Source: Nautilus pompilius (lineage: Eukaryota > Mollusca > Cephalopoda > Nautilida > Nautilidae). From it: a DNA stretch of 64,000 nucleotides. The notes below the pieces were generated by a model, which was not told the DNA's origin, searched no databases, and saw only the letters and a program-made list of their open reading frames with translations. Made by a program: the position numbers and the translations under genes. Location of the stretch: NCBI GenBank assembly GCA_018389105.1, contig JACATO010000121.1:2609001-2673000 (forward strand). Reading direction: 5' to 3'. This document shows positions 26,708 to 40,300 of this stretch, in pieces. The stretch's first letter is position 1, and each line of letters starts with the position of its first letter.

Positions 26708-29700
26708 CACGTGTGTGCATGTGCCCGCTGGATAATATTTCACTGTGTGGAGGCAGCTGATAATGGCCACTTCGGCCAAAGGCTGACCTTGTGGGGAGAG
26801 TGTAGTTTATATGGGGCTTGGCACCTTGTTTATATTAGCAGCCACCATTGATAACAGTTCTCTGAGGATTGTTTATGCAATAGGAAATGATTTCCTGTGG
26901 TAATTTATCTGGGGCCAAGTTGGCAAGAGGAAATAGGCTGGTAGCTAAGATGAAGGACCTGTGTATGTGTGATTGTTTATGCTGTGTTAGTGCCACTGAT
27001 ATTCTTTCCATCCCAGCTGATAAAAAAACCACATAATTAGAACCCAGTAAATTTGTAGGAACGCAGCAGGTTGAAGAGTTTTAAATTAGCCGCAGCAGTT
27101 TAACTTGCATTACAAGTTCCTTGACAACAGCCATTTCTAAATTTAGAAAGTGTACCTAAATTATTCAACTTGCTAATTATTTTCTTTTAAAATTATACTG
27201 TAATTTCTGATAGCTTTCTGTCCAGTACAGAAAATAAAGATACATGGAGTTTGTGTTTTATTTTCTTATTTTTAAGGCAGGTATATCAAGTGGATACCTG
27301 GAAAAACCTTGCCTCAATCCTGCTGACCCTGAGTGTCCCTTTTCTGCTCCCAACAGACTATCTAAGCAGGTAATTAAAGACAGGTATATAAGATAAAAAT
27401 TGCAAAGAGTCCAAATTAACAGTAGTATGGGACATCCAACTTATGTGCTTTTGTTATCTGAAACGACAACCAGATTTCGTCAGCAACATTCCTGTTTATA
27501 TTGTTTTTTAAAGTTGCCTGACGTTGGGGTGGAACTGACCAATGGCTGCACAGGATTTGCGGCCAAGTACATGCAGTGGCACGAAGACCTGATAGTGGGT
27601 GGTGTGCAGAAAAATAAAACTGGTTACATTGTAAAGTAAGTGGTTCTTCTGTTTCTCAACTGTGTGGTTTGGAAGAGAATGGGGCTTGGGTATTTCGTCT
27701 TGAGTGAGGTATTTCTGGAATCTTGCTTCTGTTGTGTTGAAATGCATGTGAAACAGGAGCTGAACATGCACTGCACTGCACTGTCCTCAGTTGTGCAAGT
27801 AAGTTTCTATTTTCTTTCTGGTTGACTATTGGGGTGATCTCCTGTAATGGGCAGTCTTCATGTTGTATCTGGATAGTTTTAATTCTTTATTAAAGAATGA
27901 TTCTGTATTTTTGTGCTTTTGGTTCTTTTTTTTTTTTTGTTGCCAGCTTCTTTTTTTTTTTTTGTGTTGCTGTTGGTGAGGTGATGCCCTGTGCTGGAAT
28001 TCATTGAGGCACTTTGTTTATTTAGTGAGTCTGCTCTTCTGTGTGGCAAGGCAACAGGACATCTAGAAGACAGAAGGCAGTGTTGGGTCTGTTGTTGATC
28101 ATTACTTCTGGCATCTTGGCTTCAACTGCCTCAGATAACTCTAGTTTTTTTCTAAAGAAGCCTCATGGTCTGCATTCAAAAGTCTACTGTATTTCATTTC
28201 TTGACATCCCAGGGCCGAGGCATTGCAGTCTATTGTCCAGCTGATGGGAGAGAAGGACATGTATGACTTCTACCAGGATAGGACCATAGTCCATAACATT
28301 GACTGGACTATGGACAAGGCAAAAGAGGTGTTGGAAACATGGCAGAGGAAATTCACCAAGGTAGGAAAACTTCACCAAAGTCTTTGAGGTCCAACAAAGG
28401 TGCAAGAAAATTTAATTGCACTATAAACAGGTTTAAAATTTGCATTACATCTACTTTTATAAACAATTTTTTGTAATAACACTAAAAAGGGAAATTTTTG
28501 AACATTTAAACAGAAGTGGGAACCTGTGGTCCATGACCAACCAGCCAAAAACAGACTGTGGAGGTGTTTAATTAGCAGGACTGTAAACTACATACACAGA
28601 ACACCAGTCCCTACAGACTATTTGTATATTAAGTTCATATATCACTGCACTGTGCATTGACATGAAGGACTTGTTTTTTTTTCTTCCTCTTACAGAAAGT
28701 GAACATGGTAATGGAAGGTGCTCATAAAAATGAAATTCATACATTTTCTTCCACATCATTAGCTGACATCATGAAGGATTTCTCCAATATTAGTGTTGTG
28801 AGAGTAGCTCTTGGATATGTTGTTATGGTAAGTGTGAACTTGTGATATAATTAGTAGACTTTTCTTTAAAGACTAAGTGTGATAGGCCTGTCTTATGTGT
28901 TATTACAATTGATCTTTAACATGGTCAGGACAGGTTGTCTTGTATAGAATATTCTGTGGTCTTAATTTGATTTCATATGATTGGTCTTATATGGAATGAT
29001 GGAGGTAGTCTTAAACAACAAAACAACTTATGATTTCAAAACTGATTTTAAAATTAAAATTTTTTTTGTGCCTTTCATGTTACCATAGCAACCATTAGAA
29101 ACAAAATTGTAAATAGATTATGAATGGAATTGTTTGCTATTTTAGTAAGCTATAAAACTGAACAGACAACACCATCTTTTGGAAGACTGTATGTAAAAAT
29201 AGACCATAGTCTTACCACCGCAAAACTGATCATAGTACTTGCTTTCCAGGTGTTCTATGCTTGCCTATCTTTGTTACGCTGCAACGATGCTGTAAACTCT
29301 CAGTGTGGGATTGGAGTTGTAGGTGTTGTGTTGGTCGGACTGTCTGTTGCTGCTGGACTTGGCATGTGTTCTGTTCTTGGCATCAAGTTTAATGCATCAA
29401 CTACACAGGTGTGTTTCTTTTAATGTTATTGTTATGTATAGGCAGTGAGCTTGCCCAATGCTGCCTGCCATTTACCTGTTTGTGTGGAAAAAGACAAGAA
29501 CAGTTCCCATGTGTGTTTTGCTCACTTTTTAAAACTCTTTCCCCCTAAAAACTTTGACTACACATTTAAACTGGTATTGTACTAAATAGCTGGGGTGGTG
29601 TGGTGTTAAATCTTGAAATTTATTCTTATGGTGGTGGTGTTTTTTTGTTTTGTTTCAATTTGTTTTGGTTTTGTGACAGCCACTGGATCCTCTTGTTTAC

Positions 29701-32700
29701 AGATTATTCCATTTCTAGCACTTGGTCTCGGAGTGGACGACATGTTCCTGATTGCACACACATATGCTGAGAATGCAAACAACTGCAACATACCATTTAT
29801 GGTAAGTTCAGCCAAACCAAATAAAGTTCTACTGATAATTTTATTAGACAGGGATGGTTTCTGATCGTGGGAACTTTTAAATCTCTGTCCCATAGAGTAT
29901 ACGTTTCTCATTCAGAAGAACAGGGAATAATTCCAGAAGGTTAATTGTGAAATTAATGTGACTGCCCAGCGTGTGAGCAAAGGATTTTTGGGATAGCAAC
30001 AGTGTGAAAAGGGTGCATGTGTACAATCCCTTGTTTACACCTGTTTTTCTATTAGATGCTGATGAGGAATGGGTGGATGTACACATTCTGTGAGTAACCT
30101 AGTTCCTCATTTACTCTGAGGTATAGTGTTGAGGATAAATAGTAAAAAAAAGAAGTAAAACTCTGCTGTGTTATTATCAGAGCAAAAGTTCAAGGATTGG
30201 GTTTTTTCTAGGCAGCTCAGTAGTCAAGGGAAACCTGATAGGTGCCCATTACTGGTAGGTCAGGAGGGGTTTGTTAGAGGCACCTGTTAGCTGTGGCCAC
30301 ACAGGACTTCTTTGCCACATGTGTTTATTAACTCTTTTAGTTACTCATACCATCCAAGAACTTGTCACTCCTAACACCGTATTGGAGTGATTTTATTTCA
30401 GAGAAGAGTCATCTTTTTTTTTTTTTTTTAATATGATGATGATAATCAGATTCTGAAATTTTAAAATTTTTTGTTCCTTTTGTTGAAACTTGTATGTTTC
30501 TATGTTAACCCTATTCAAAATGCATTAAAGACGGTTTGTATTTTTATTAATATCACAATGCATTCTGGCTTACACAGAGATAATTATTCATGAAACCCAC
30601 TTTGTGGTCTGATAGAACAAATTAAAAGTAAATTTTATGAAGAGCAAAAACCAGTGCTTGAATAGAATTAAATGCAACTATTTTTTTAAAAAATCGTATA
30701 TTATTAATATTCTTCACTAATTAAATTTTTTTATAATATTTACCTTTTTCATGCTGCCAGTTAAAAAGTAAGTTTTTATTGATGTGTTGATAAAGGAAAA
30801 TCAGATTTTTTTTCTTTTTTTTTTGAGTTTACATCGCACCTTATTTGTTGTCCTCTGTGAACTCGTTGAGTTCTGTTCATCTCAGCCTTTCCTTACTCCA
30901 CCATGATGGAGAAGAATCAGTTGCTATTTGCACTTTATTTTGTTTACTTCAGTCGTTATAAACTGGTGAAAGTAGTTAGAAGGCCAAATGAAGAAAGCCT
31001 TTTAGTGTTTTTGCTATTTAAAATATCTTTCTTCCTTATACTTAGTCAAATTCTGTCTGTACTTCTAATAATTTGTATTTTATGTAGTAAATTTTACAAG
31101 AATATTTAAAGTAGTCTGCATGTCTTTATGCGTGCATACTTAAGAAACAAAAACATTCTTTTAAAGATATTATTGTGTGTGCAATTTTTTAAAAATTGAA
31201 ATATACTATATGCCTAATATCTGTAGTATATCTATTTTATAGCTGTTTTTTTCTGCTTTTTTTATGTTTATGAAAAACTAAAAACTTATTTTATATGGCC
31301 TAAATATAATTTTTGTTTTATTGTTGTTTTTTTTTTTGTTTTTGTATCTTTTAATTGACACCTGTTTTGCTGGTGCTTTTAGTTGTTCAGTGTTCTGTTC
31401 TTGTTGCAAACCTTATTCTGGTTTTTTTTACAATCTGTTTTAACCAAGTGGCTAGTTGCCGGTATGCTGCTTTGTCTTACCACTGACCTGTCCAATGCTA
31501 TTGTTTGTACTCGACTATAGTAAAATTGATATTGAAAACCAAGTATGGAAATTTGGAGAAGTATTTAGATAGCTTTTGGATGTGTGTGATTAAATATAAT
31601 GTGGAAGGATCTTGCTTAATATCATTATTACCTGTGGATTTTATTTTATCTTAATTCCATTATAGTCAGCAAAATAAGACATTTAGAATAAAAACCAGGC
31701 TCTGTTCTTTTCAGTGGATAGATGTAAATTGAAGGAAAAAAAAAGGAAGAAAACAAGCTTAATTAATGCTGAAAAACTCTTTGGATTTTTATATTAATAT
31801 CCAAAATTTAACAGGGTTGTTGGGTATTCAAGTTTACATTGTATTTTAAAAGAGGAGCATAATGTAACCATGGTTCTGATATTCTAGCTCTTTCTCAATG
31901 GTTAGCTGCCTTTCCAATTCCCTTCACTGTAAGCTGTCGTCTGTCTTACCTTCAGTCTCTCTTTCTGTCTCTCTCTCTCTCTCTCTCTGTTTTTAGGACC
32001 AGACAGGGGAATGTTTAAGGAGGACAGGAGTCAGTGTCATGTTAACATCTGTCAGCAACATCATGGCTTTTCTGGCAGCAGCCATCATTCCAATACCTGC
32101 ATTACGAGCTTTCTCCTTACAGGTGAGCCCTCCAGTTCCATAATTCTCCAGCAGACAGACAGACATTTGTGCAATCATAATAAATGTCTAGAAATTTTAG
32201 CTGAGATGTATGGCTATTATTTTTGTTGTTTAGTTTATACCAAACCAAGGGCAGCTTATACAAGGGTCCCAGGTTCTGCGACTGATTGACCCTCTGATTA
32301 CAAACAGATTTTGCTGGTGGTTTGTCCTACTTAATGAGAATTTCTTCCTGTGGTTTGCACTCATGACTACAGCTAACAATCAATGAAGCAGTAATCGTCA
32401 CTTCTCAGCCAAGCTCCAAAACCTAAAAGCCCGAATCTACATATGAAGAATTTAATTCCCATCTATTTACAGATCATTTCTTTAAAACAATACTTTTTAA
32501 TATTGATTTTTACTTTATATTTAACCAACTTAAAAATGTTTTGACCATTTCTGCCCATGAAGTCTAATAAGTCATTCACTTCTGTGTCTGTACAGGATGT
32601 TCCTAATGAGACATAAACAAAGTCTTCCTTATACACGGATACCAATAAGTCTTTAGTTCAGGATATTTTTTGTCTTTTTAAGATTGTGACTGAAGATTTG

Positions 32701-34356
32701 GTTTTACTAAAGCTGTAGAGTTCACCAGAATAGAAGTCTTATTGATTTCTGGTTTACATGTTTTTTTAAAAAGTCAATGATTGAAGACATGAAGCCAACA
32801 TGCTACCTTCTCCACAGGCAAGCATAGCACGAAGCTGAATTGGCTATTCGGAGGCGAGGAGCACTTTTTGCCTTTGGCCTGCCTGTCTGGCTAGGAAGGT
32901 TAGGTGCGTCGAGACCGGTTTCGGACTTGATGTGCTGAGGCCTTTTTTCCCAAGATTGGTTTTTGGCTGGGGAAACGGTCACTCTAACAGGGGGCATTTG
33001 TGCCCCCAACCCTGGCTGCTGAGGCGGCCAGTTACACAAGGTGCTTCGGCGCCTCAACCCGGCCTTTTAGGCCTTAACGGGAGCTTGCTCCACACTGGGT
33101 TTCGGCCCCTACACGGCTTCGGCCACCACCCCCACTCCCTTCTCTTCGGAGATACACACGCACCACTTACGCATTCACCACAAAAAGATAAATAAAAAAA
33201 AAATTTGTTGCTTCCATTTTCTGCTTGCCTTCAGTATCTTTTTCACCGTTTCATCTTTTCCCAGCTGTGGTGGTGGTTGCAGATAAAGAGCATGTTGACA
33301 TTATCCCTACATGCTTGTTGGAAGCAGAAATCTGCAATTAAATTGAAGTAGAAATATGAAAATTATCTAATTTGTAGTATGGTAAACTATGGCTTTCATA
33401 AAAGATGTCTTTTTTTAGAAATGTCAGTTTGTTTTTACCTATATCTTTGCAGACGATACGATTTATTCTGACTGGGTTAGATAGGGTTAGTGTGTGTTTG
33501 CCTACTAGTGGGGAGAGGTTTCCCTACCCCTGAAGAATTTGGCAGTCAAGTTGATTACTGAAGCTCTTAAGGTTCAACAAATACATAACAGGCTACTACA
33601 TTTTTTTGGTGAAGTTGTTAGTAGTAATAAGAGTTTTGAAAAAAAGAAAAAAATTACATGTTGTATCTAATTTTCTTAAAAAAGTATTGAAACACAGTTT
33701 ATTCTGTTGGGCCTCAGAGGAGTTGGTTACAGAAATGTCATAATTGACAGAATATTACTTAGATGTAATGGATAAAGACACGGACTGTTCTATTCCTGGC
33801 TTTTCTTCATCCAGCACCAGACAGGCATTTTTTTCTGTATTTACTTTTCTGGTATTATATACCCCTTATCAGATATTCTACAACAACTGTTCTGCGAGCT
33901 GACAAATTACCAGTGGCTCCAGTCAATAGCCGTGTGGTCTTAACAGAATGTCGATCTTCTTTCAGCAGTGTCTTTTGCCAAGAACATATATACACACACA
34001 TTTTTATGTATGCACACACACACACACTTAACACACACCATTAATGTTTCACTTGGTGTAATAGAAAAAAATTCTAAAGTTATTTCTTTATATGATTAAA
34101 ACCTTAAGTTGATCTGATCTGACCTTGTGGTGCCTGTCTGCCTATCAGTCAGTTAGCAAGCAGACCACACAGAAAACTCTATCTTGGGCTCTCTGTTGGT
34201 GGCCCTCATACCGCGCAAGTCCTTTTGCCCCCCCCCTCTCCATCCATCTTAGCTGACGGGTTTTTTGTTGTTTTTACCTTTTGTTTTTCCTCCCTTTTTC
34301 TTTACCACATTTTTAGCTGCTTTCTAGCCTCTTATAATTGGATAGATCATCTCTCT

Positions 34357-34396
<40 letters not shown>

Positions 34397-37300
34397 CACC
34401 TCCTCTCTCTTCTCTGTTTTTTTACAGTGTTAACTTTTTTCCTGTTTGTTTGTTTTCTATCATTATTTACTTGTATTTTGGGACAACAAAGGATTGACCG
34501 ACTGACTGGTCAGCTAATTTAATAAGGTTATAAAGTAACTTGTTGGATTTTTCTGGAAGTTGTTTTTCTTTTGGATTTTCTCCTGTTCCCTGAAGGATAG
34601 ATAGCTTGTGGGAGAAAAGTTGCTCCTATAACTAAATCTTTGCATCAGAACAGCTAGACTGACTTGTTTGTTGTCAGTACTTGCACATTACATACTTTTC
34701 TCCAAAGTTACTTCCTGTCTGCATGGCGAAACCTTGCTTGGAATAGACAGACAGCTAATGGTCCCTGCTCAGTGTTGTCGTGGAGGGAGTGATATCAGCT
34801 GGTTTTCCACCATCAACTTATCTTAATGAAAACATCCCATCTTTGAAGTTTTGACATTTGCTTTATGACAAGGCTACTTACTGTCTCTACTTTCATTCTG
34901 GCTGTGCCTAGCAAGCTTAGCTCAGCTTCCTTAGCTAGCACATTTATGCACATTCCTGGAATTTTACTTTAAAATACACCATTGAGACAATAATACAAAG
35001 ACTTATATATATATATATATATACTTCTAAACCATCAAAATATAATTCTTTTAGATATCTGAAATAACATTTGAGTTTCTTACATGTGCTTCCTCATAAA
35101 ATGTTTCTTCATGTCTACATGAATCTTTGATTTTTTATTCTCTGTGGATATAGATATTCACTTAGTATTTGTTTTTTCCCTTTGTATTGTCTTTCAGGCT
35201 GCTATTCTTGTGATATTCAACCTTGGATCTGTTCTTCTCATCTTTCCTGCTGTGGTAAGCTTGGATCTTGTACGGAGAGAAGACAAGCGAATTGATGTTC
35301 TTTGCTGTTTTCAGAGGTACTATCTCTTCTGGTTTAACTGTGGCTTGTATGCATGTATTTCATAAATTTAAAAGCATCTCAAGATAGATACCAGCAATGC
35401 CAAAATATACATGTAATTCTAGAAGATTATTTCCATGCAAGAATAAGCATCTTTGAATACGAAATCTGTGAGATCAGGATGTACTATACTTATATATATA
35501 AAAAGATTTTTCTTTCTTTCATAAACTGCTATAAAATTTGGTGCCTTTTTTTTTTTTTTTCAATTTCTCCTTCAAAGTCCAACTGTGAACCAAGTAATAG
35601 AACTACAACCACATGCTCGAGATCTTGACAGAAGAGAACACAGTCCACCCTTATCTCCACCCCCAGGGTACAGTCCACCACATCCCTCATTAAATCTACC
35701 ACCACTGAATTCTGGCCCTCCCCCCAGATACAGCTCAGCAACAGCACATCAGACAGTCACACGGACTAACATCAACGGGACCCACCCTGTTACATCCCTT
35801 GCCCCAGGAGAGAGATTGACGCCTCCGCCCAACTCACTGCCAGGTACAGATATTACAGTTGTTTTATCATTAAAGAAAACTTAAAACAAACCTCTTTCTG
35901 TAACAAAGACAACAGTTTATAGGTCTGTTACTTGCTGATATGTTTCTGTGTGAATTTCAGTGCCCCATTCAGCCTCATCATCTCGTCAGTGCCTTGCACC
36001 AGAAGATGGCCTCTCTTGCAAGGAGAGATGTGTGCAAACACAGCGAGAATGCTTTAGTTTGTCATTGTCCTGCCTGGCAAAAACACATTATGGTCCCTTT
36101 TTGCAGAGGACACCTGTTAAGGTAAATTTCCATGATTGCTTATCTTCATCTTTCATTTTGCACAGGGTTGAGGTTTGAAAAATCTGTGCACGAGTTTTTA
36201 TGCAAATCTAACAAACAATGGTGATGCTTTTTTAAATATGGCTCTTTCAATGAAGTCCAGATGTTACTGCATTGATACAGTTTATGATTATGGTGAACAA
36301 TCACTACACTAATACATATAAGAATCATTTTAAAGCCTTGTCTAATAATAACTGATCTGAGTCATCTATTGTTAGGGACCTTATTTTAACTGCCTATGCA
36401 TGCATTGTGGTGACTTTTGAGCCATCTGCAGAATTTAAAAAGTGTTTATTAACTTGTTGGTAGTAACAGTGACAGTTATTTCATGGTGGTTTATTGTCCA
36501 CATTTTAGGTGTTTATCATGGTTTTTTTTATGGTAATCCTAACAATTGGGATTTGGGGAACAGCTCAGGTGAAAGATGGGCTTGACATGACAGACATTGT
36601 TCCTCGGGGAACATCAGAATACAAGTTTCTGGAAGCTCAGTCAAAGTATTTTGGCTTCTACAGTTTCTATGCAGTTACAAAGGTGAGAGGAAGTAAACTA
36701 TCTTGACCTACTATCTTTCTAAATCCAGTTTTAAAGCTTATAAGAATACCTGATTCATGCTTTAAAAGGCGACTACATCATTACATGTCAGAAAAATAAC
36801 CAACTGCTCTTTAATGTACATCTCATCTTATATTTAATAGCAAGCCTGATAGAATAAAACAGACTCTATATATGACTTGAAACGCTGTGGTTAAGTAGGT
36901 TTTTGTTGCCTGCTCTATAAATATGAAATATTTTCTTAATCATACATATATACATATTTAATGCATTTTAAAAGTTAATTTTTAAAATCTGAATTGAGTG
37001 CTGATTACAGGTAGCTGTTGGCTGGCTGCTCAATCAGTCATCCATCCTTCCTCTCCTCTTAGTGTAGTTTTGTGACTTCTAATTTAATTTGCCTACTTTC
37101 AGGGAGACTTTGATTATGCTAGAAACCAGAAGTTACTATACGAATATCACAAAGCATTCCAGCGAGTCAGCAGGATAATGAAGCGAGAGGATGGCTCCCT
37201 GCCGACATTCTGGCTGGGCTTGTTTAGACAATGGCTTTTAGGTAAGCTCTGCTTTGGGGGTTGGATTGGAGTCTAACTTAAAACTCCACATGGTGCTTTA

Positions 37301-40300
37301 CAGTGTATATACCAGAATCTGGAAGAGGAGCAATGTTTGGTTAGCCTCTAATGATATCAAGTATGAAGCCATTTTGCCCTTGGAGAGTTGTAGCTTTAAA
37401 AGTTAATAAGAAATGACTGGAAGAGGAGCAATGTTTGGTTAGCCTCTAATGATATCAAGTATGAAGCCATTTTGCCCTTGGAGAGTTGTAGCTTTAAAAG
37501 TTAATAAGAAATGACTGGAAGAGGAGCAATGTTTGGTTAGCCTCTAATGATATCAAGTATGAAGCCATTTTGCCCTTGGAGAGTTGTAGCTTTAAAAGTT
37601 AAAAAAAAAATGAGTGTGAAACTGGTCTAAAATCTAGGTGGTTCTTTCACAGTTTGCTTAGTTCACTTGATCTCACAACATAGAGAAGGTTATTTATAAA
37701 GATTTGTCCATTGGTTGGTTCTTGGGCCTGATATTGTGACATTTGCTCAGTCGAATATAGTGGTGGACAGAAGTTTAAGAATGAACCAAACATGCTTGAA
37801 ATTTGGTTACAAAAACCAAATTTTTTAGAGATTACATGTGATAAACAGATCAAGGCAGTGTTAATATCTGGTCACATGGCCATAAACATCAATCAGAGCC
37901 TGATAGTATTTAAGCATGGAATCCACAAAACAAATATTGGCCCAAGTTGACTGAATAATTTAGAAAAATTTATCCCTTTTGGGGGGGTTAATATGATAGC
38001 TCTGTCTGTGTTGTTCCATAAGTTCACTGTTGAATTCAAATTGTGGGTTTTGAGCTGGTCACTTCAGAACTGGAATTCCCTGATCTGAGAGAGATGCTGC
38101 TTAATGATTGCAGCTGAATCTTTTCAACATCATTTTCATGTTGGAAAATTCATTTGTGAGGGATGTAGTCTTCAGAATATAGTTCAGCTATATTGACCAC
38201 AGTGTCCAGATAAACAAACCAAATTCATTAATCACTGGATATGAGGAATAGGGCCTGCTCCCTTTTGGGAGAAACAGTCACAGACAGCCCTTAATGGACC
38301 CATCCCCACCTTTTTGATCATCAATTTGGTACACCTTGGATGAAAGGCTTCACTGAATCTCTGCCGCACATAAGTCAAACCATTTGATCCAAATCTCTGG
38401 AACCATGATTCATCAGAGCAGAGCACCTTGGTTCACATTTCTGCAGTTCAGTGGAGATGGTCTTTGGCAAACTAAAGTTAAGCCTTGAATTCTTCAAGGA
38501 AACAAAGTGTTTCTCCCTGGCAGCACACCTCATCACTTTGGAATCACAAAGCTGTGTCTTGGCAGTTCTTGTAGAGATTGGTAGGTCCTCCAAATCTCTT
38601 TTAAAATGTCAACACATGCCCTGTGCCAGTCCTTTTGGACAGACTCTTGATTTTCTGATTAGTCCAAGCAGCAGTTTTATGGAGTCTGCCACTTTTATGC
38701 TGTTCAATTAGTCCCCTGTTTGTTCATCCAGGCCAGAATAAACTGTCCTTTTTTACTCATTGTGGAATGCTAAAAATGTTTTGCATTAGTTTACCACATT
38801 CTATTGGTTGCTTGATAGAAACACAAATATAAGCAATTGACGTTAACATTCTTTAACTTTTATCACCATGAAATTTCGCGATGATGTAAGAAAAGCAAGT
38901 GTATGTAAAATATTTACTATTGGTCACATTGATGTATATGTCATTCAAAAAGAACAAGAAATGAAATTGCTTTTCTATCAGTGCAGTGCCCATGCTTGAA
39001 TGTTTATTTTTGCATATTTAACCCGTCAGTTTATGTTTATTCTGCCATGCTGTTGTTCTTAAACTTTTGTCTGCCACTGTACATATATATATACCAGTAA
39101 TGAAAAGGTTTCATCCCAAAAAGAGAAATTCTATTTTGATAATATATTTGATTAATTTTTTTGTTTTTTATTTTGGACAGCAAATCGTTCTGTGGGGGCT
39201 TATATAAGATCCCTGAATTACTAATCATTTTTATCAATTCAGTTAGTTTGCTGAATTATCAATGAAAATAAATAGCAGAAACTACAAATTTTAAAAGTAA
39301 CTTTATATTCATAAAACTCTCACTCCATACATTTTTTTTCACTTAACTTTTACCTTCATTAGTTTTTTTTTAATTTACAAAATGTCACATCTGACAGAAA
39401 AAAGAAATTACCATTTTATATGAAAAAACTGCCATAGTTTTATTTAAAAATGCAAATTTTGTTTACATTTGTGCAGTTTGTACTTCTGATAGAGTATTTT
39501 ACTAGTCAAGGGAAGCAACTCTATATTACATAATATATTTGTTTTTTTTTAGTTTAATAAAAATTGAATTGCTTTTTCAACAAAAAAATTTCAAATAAGT
39601 AGATTAGAGATTGAGATAAATAATAAATAACTGTAAATATTATTTTCTCTTAACTGTAATAATAAAATAATTTAGTTATTAATTTCATATTTGTCTATAA
39701 TGTCAAATTATCCATGGAACCTTATAAGCATGTTATATATGTTTGTTGGTGTCATATGATAAACCATTATTTTGTTGAGTACCCAGTAATTTCACTGACT
39801 TAAAAAGGACTTTTCTACCTCTATCCTTATAGATCTTCAAAAAGCCTTTGATCATGATGTTGAGATGGGCTATATACATAAAGATGGCTGGATCAATAAT
39901 GCATCAGATGATGGTATCCTGGCATATCGACTCCTTGTTCAAACTGGAGATGTGGATAAACCTATTGATAGGTCACAGGTAAAGAAAGCATACAAGTGGA
40001 TTCTATGTTATCGTATATAAAAATAAAATTAAAGGGGAGAAATGTAGCTGATGAAAATGTCGTGTGATCAGGCTTGTGTACCAACCAATAAGATATTTTC
40101 TTTCAAACTGCAGGAAGCTAGTAATTTGGTCAAATTAACAGTAACTGTTGTTAGCAAGTAGTACTCATCAAAGGGCAGGTAAGGATTAAAAAATGTTTTT
40201 TTATCTATATATTTGTGAATAAACAATAAAATAGGTAAACAGAGAGAGAAAAATGGTTTGATTATGATTGATAGTCAAAGCAAACAAAATAATTGGTTCA

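Larger units (their letters stand above)
37242..39832 (+). other. ptc: ptc intron with 98-bp triplication and Tc1 element
   Basis: A 2.59-kb intron. It consists of the three-copy repeat (37321-37602), then the Tc1-like transposon (37758-39079), then about 750 bp of very AT-rich sequence without identifiable features. Confidence 0.85.

Noticed and set aside
32803-33195. 84- and 87-codon open frames on opposite strands of the GC-rich block
   Set aside because: They arise because stop codons are rare in GC-rich sequence. Neither resembles a protein family, and the hairpin structure explains the composition better.
34225-34497. 90-codon open frame rich in Ser/Leu/Pro
   Set aside because: Largely a translation of the (CT)n tract in a ptc intron.
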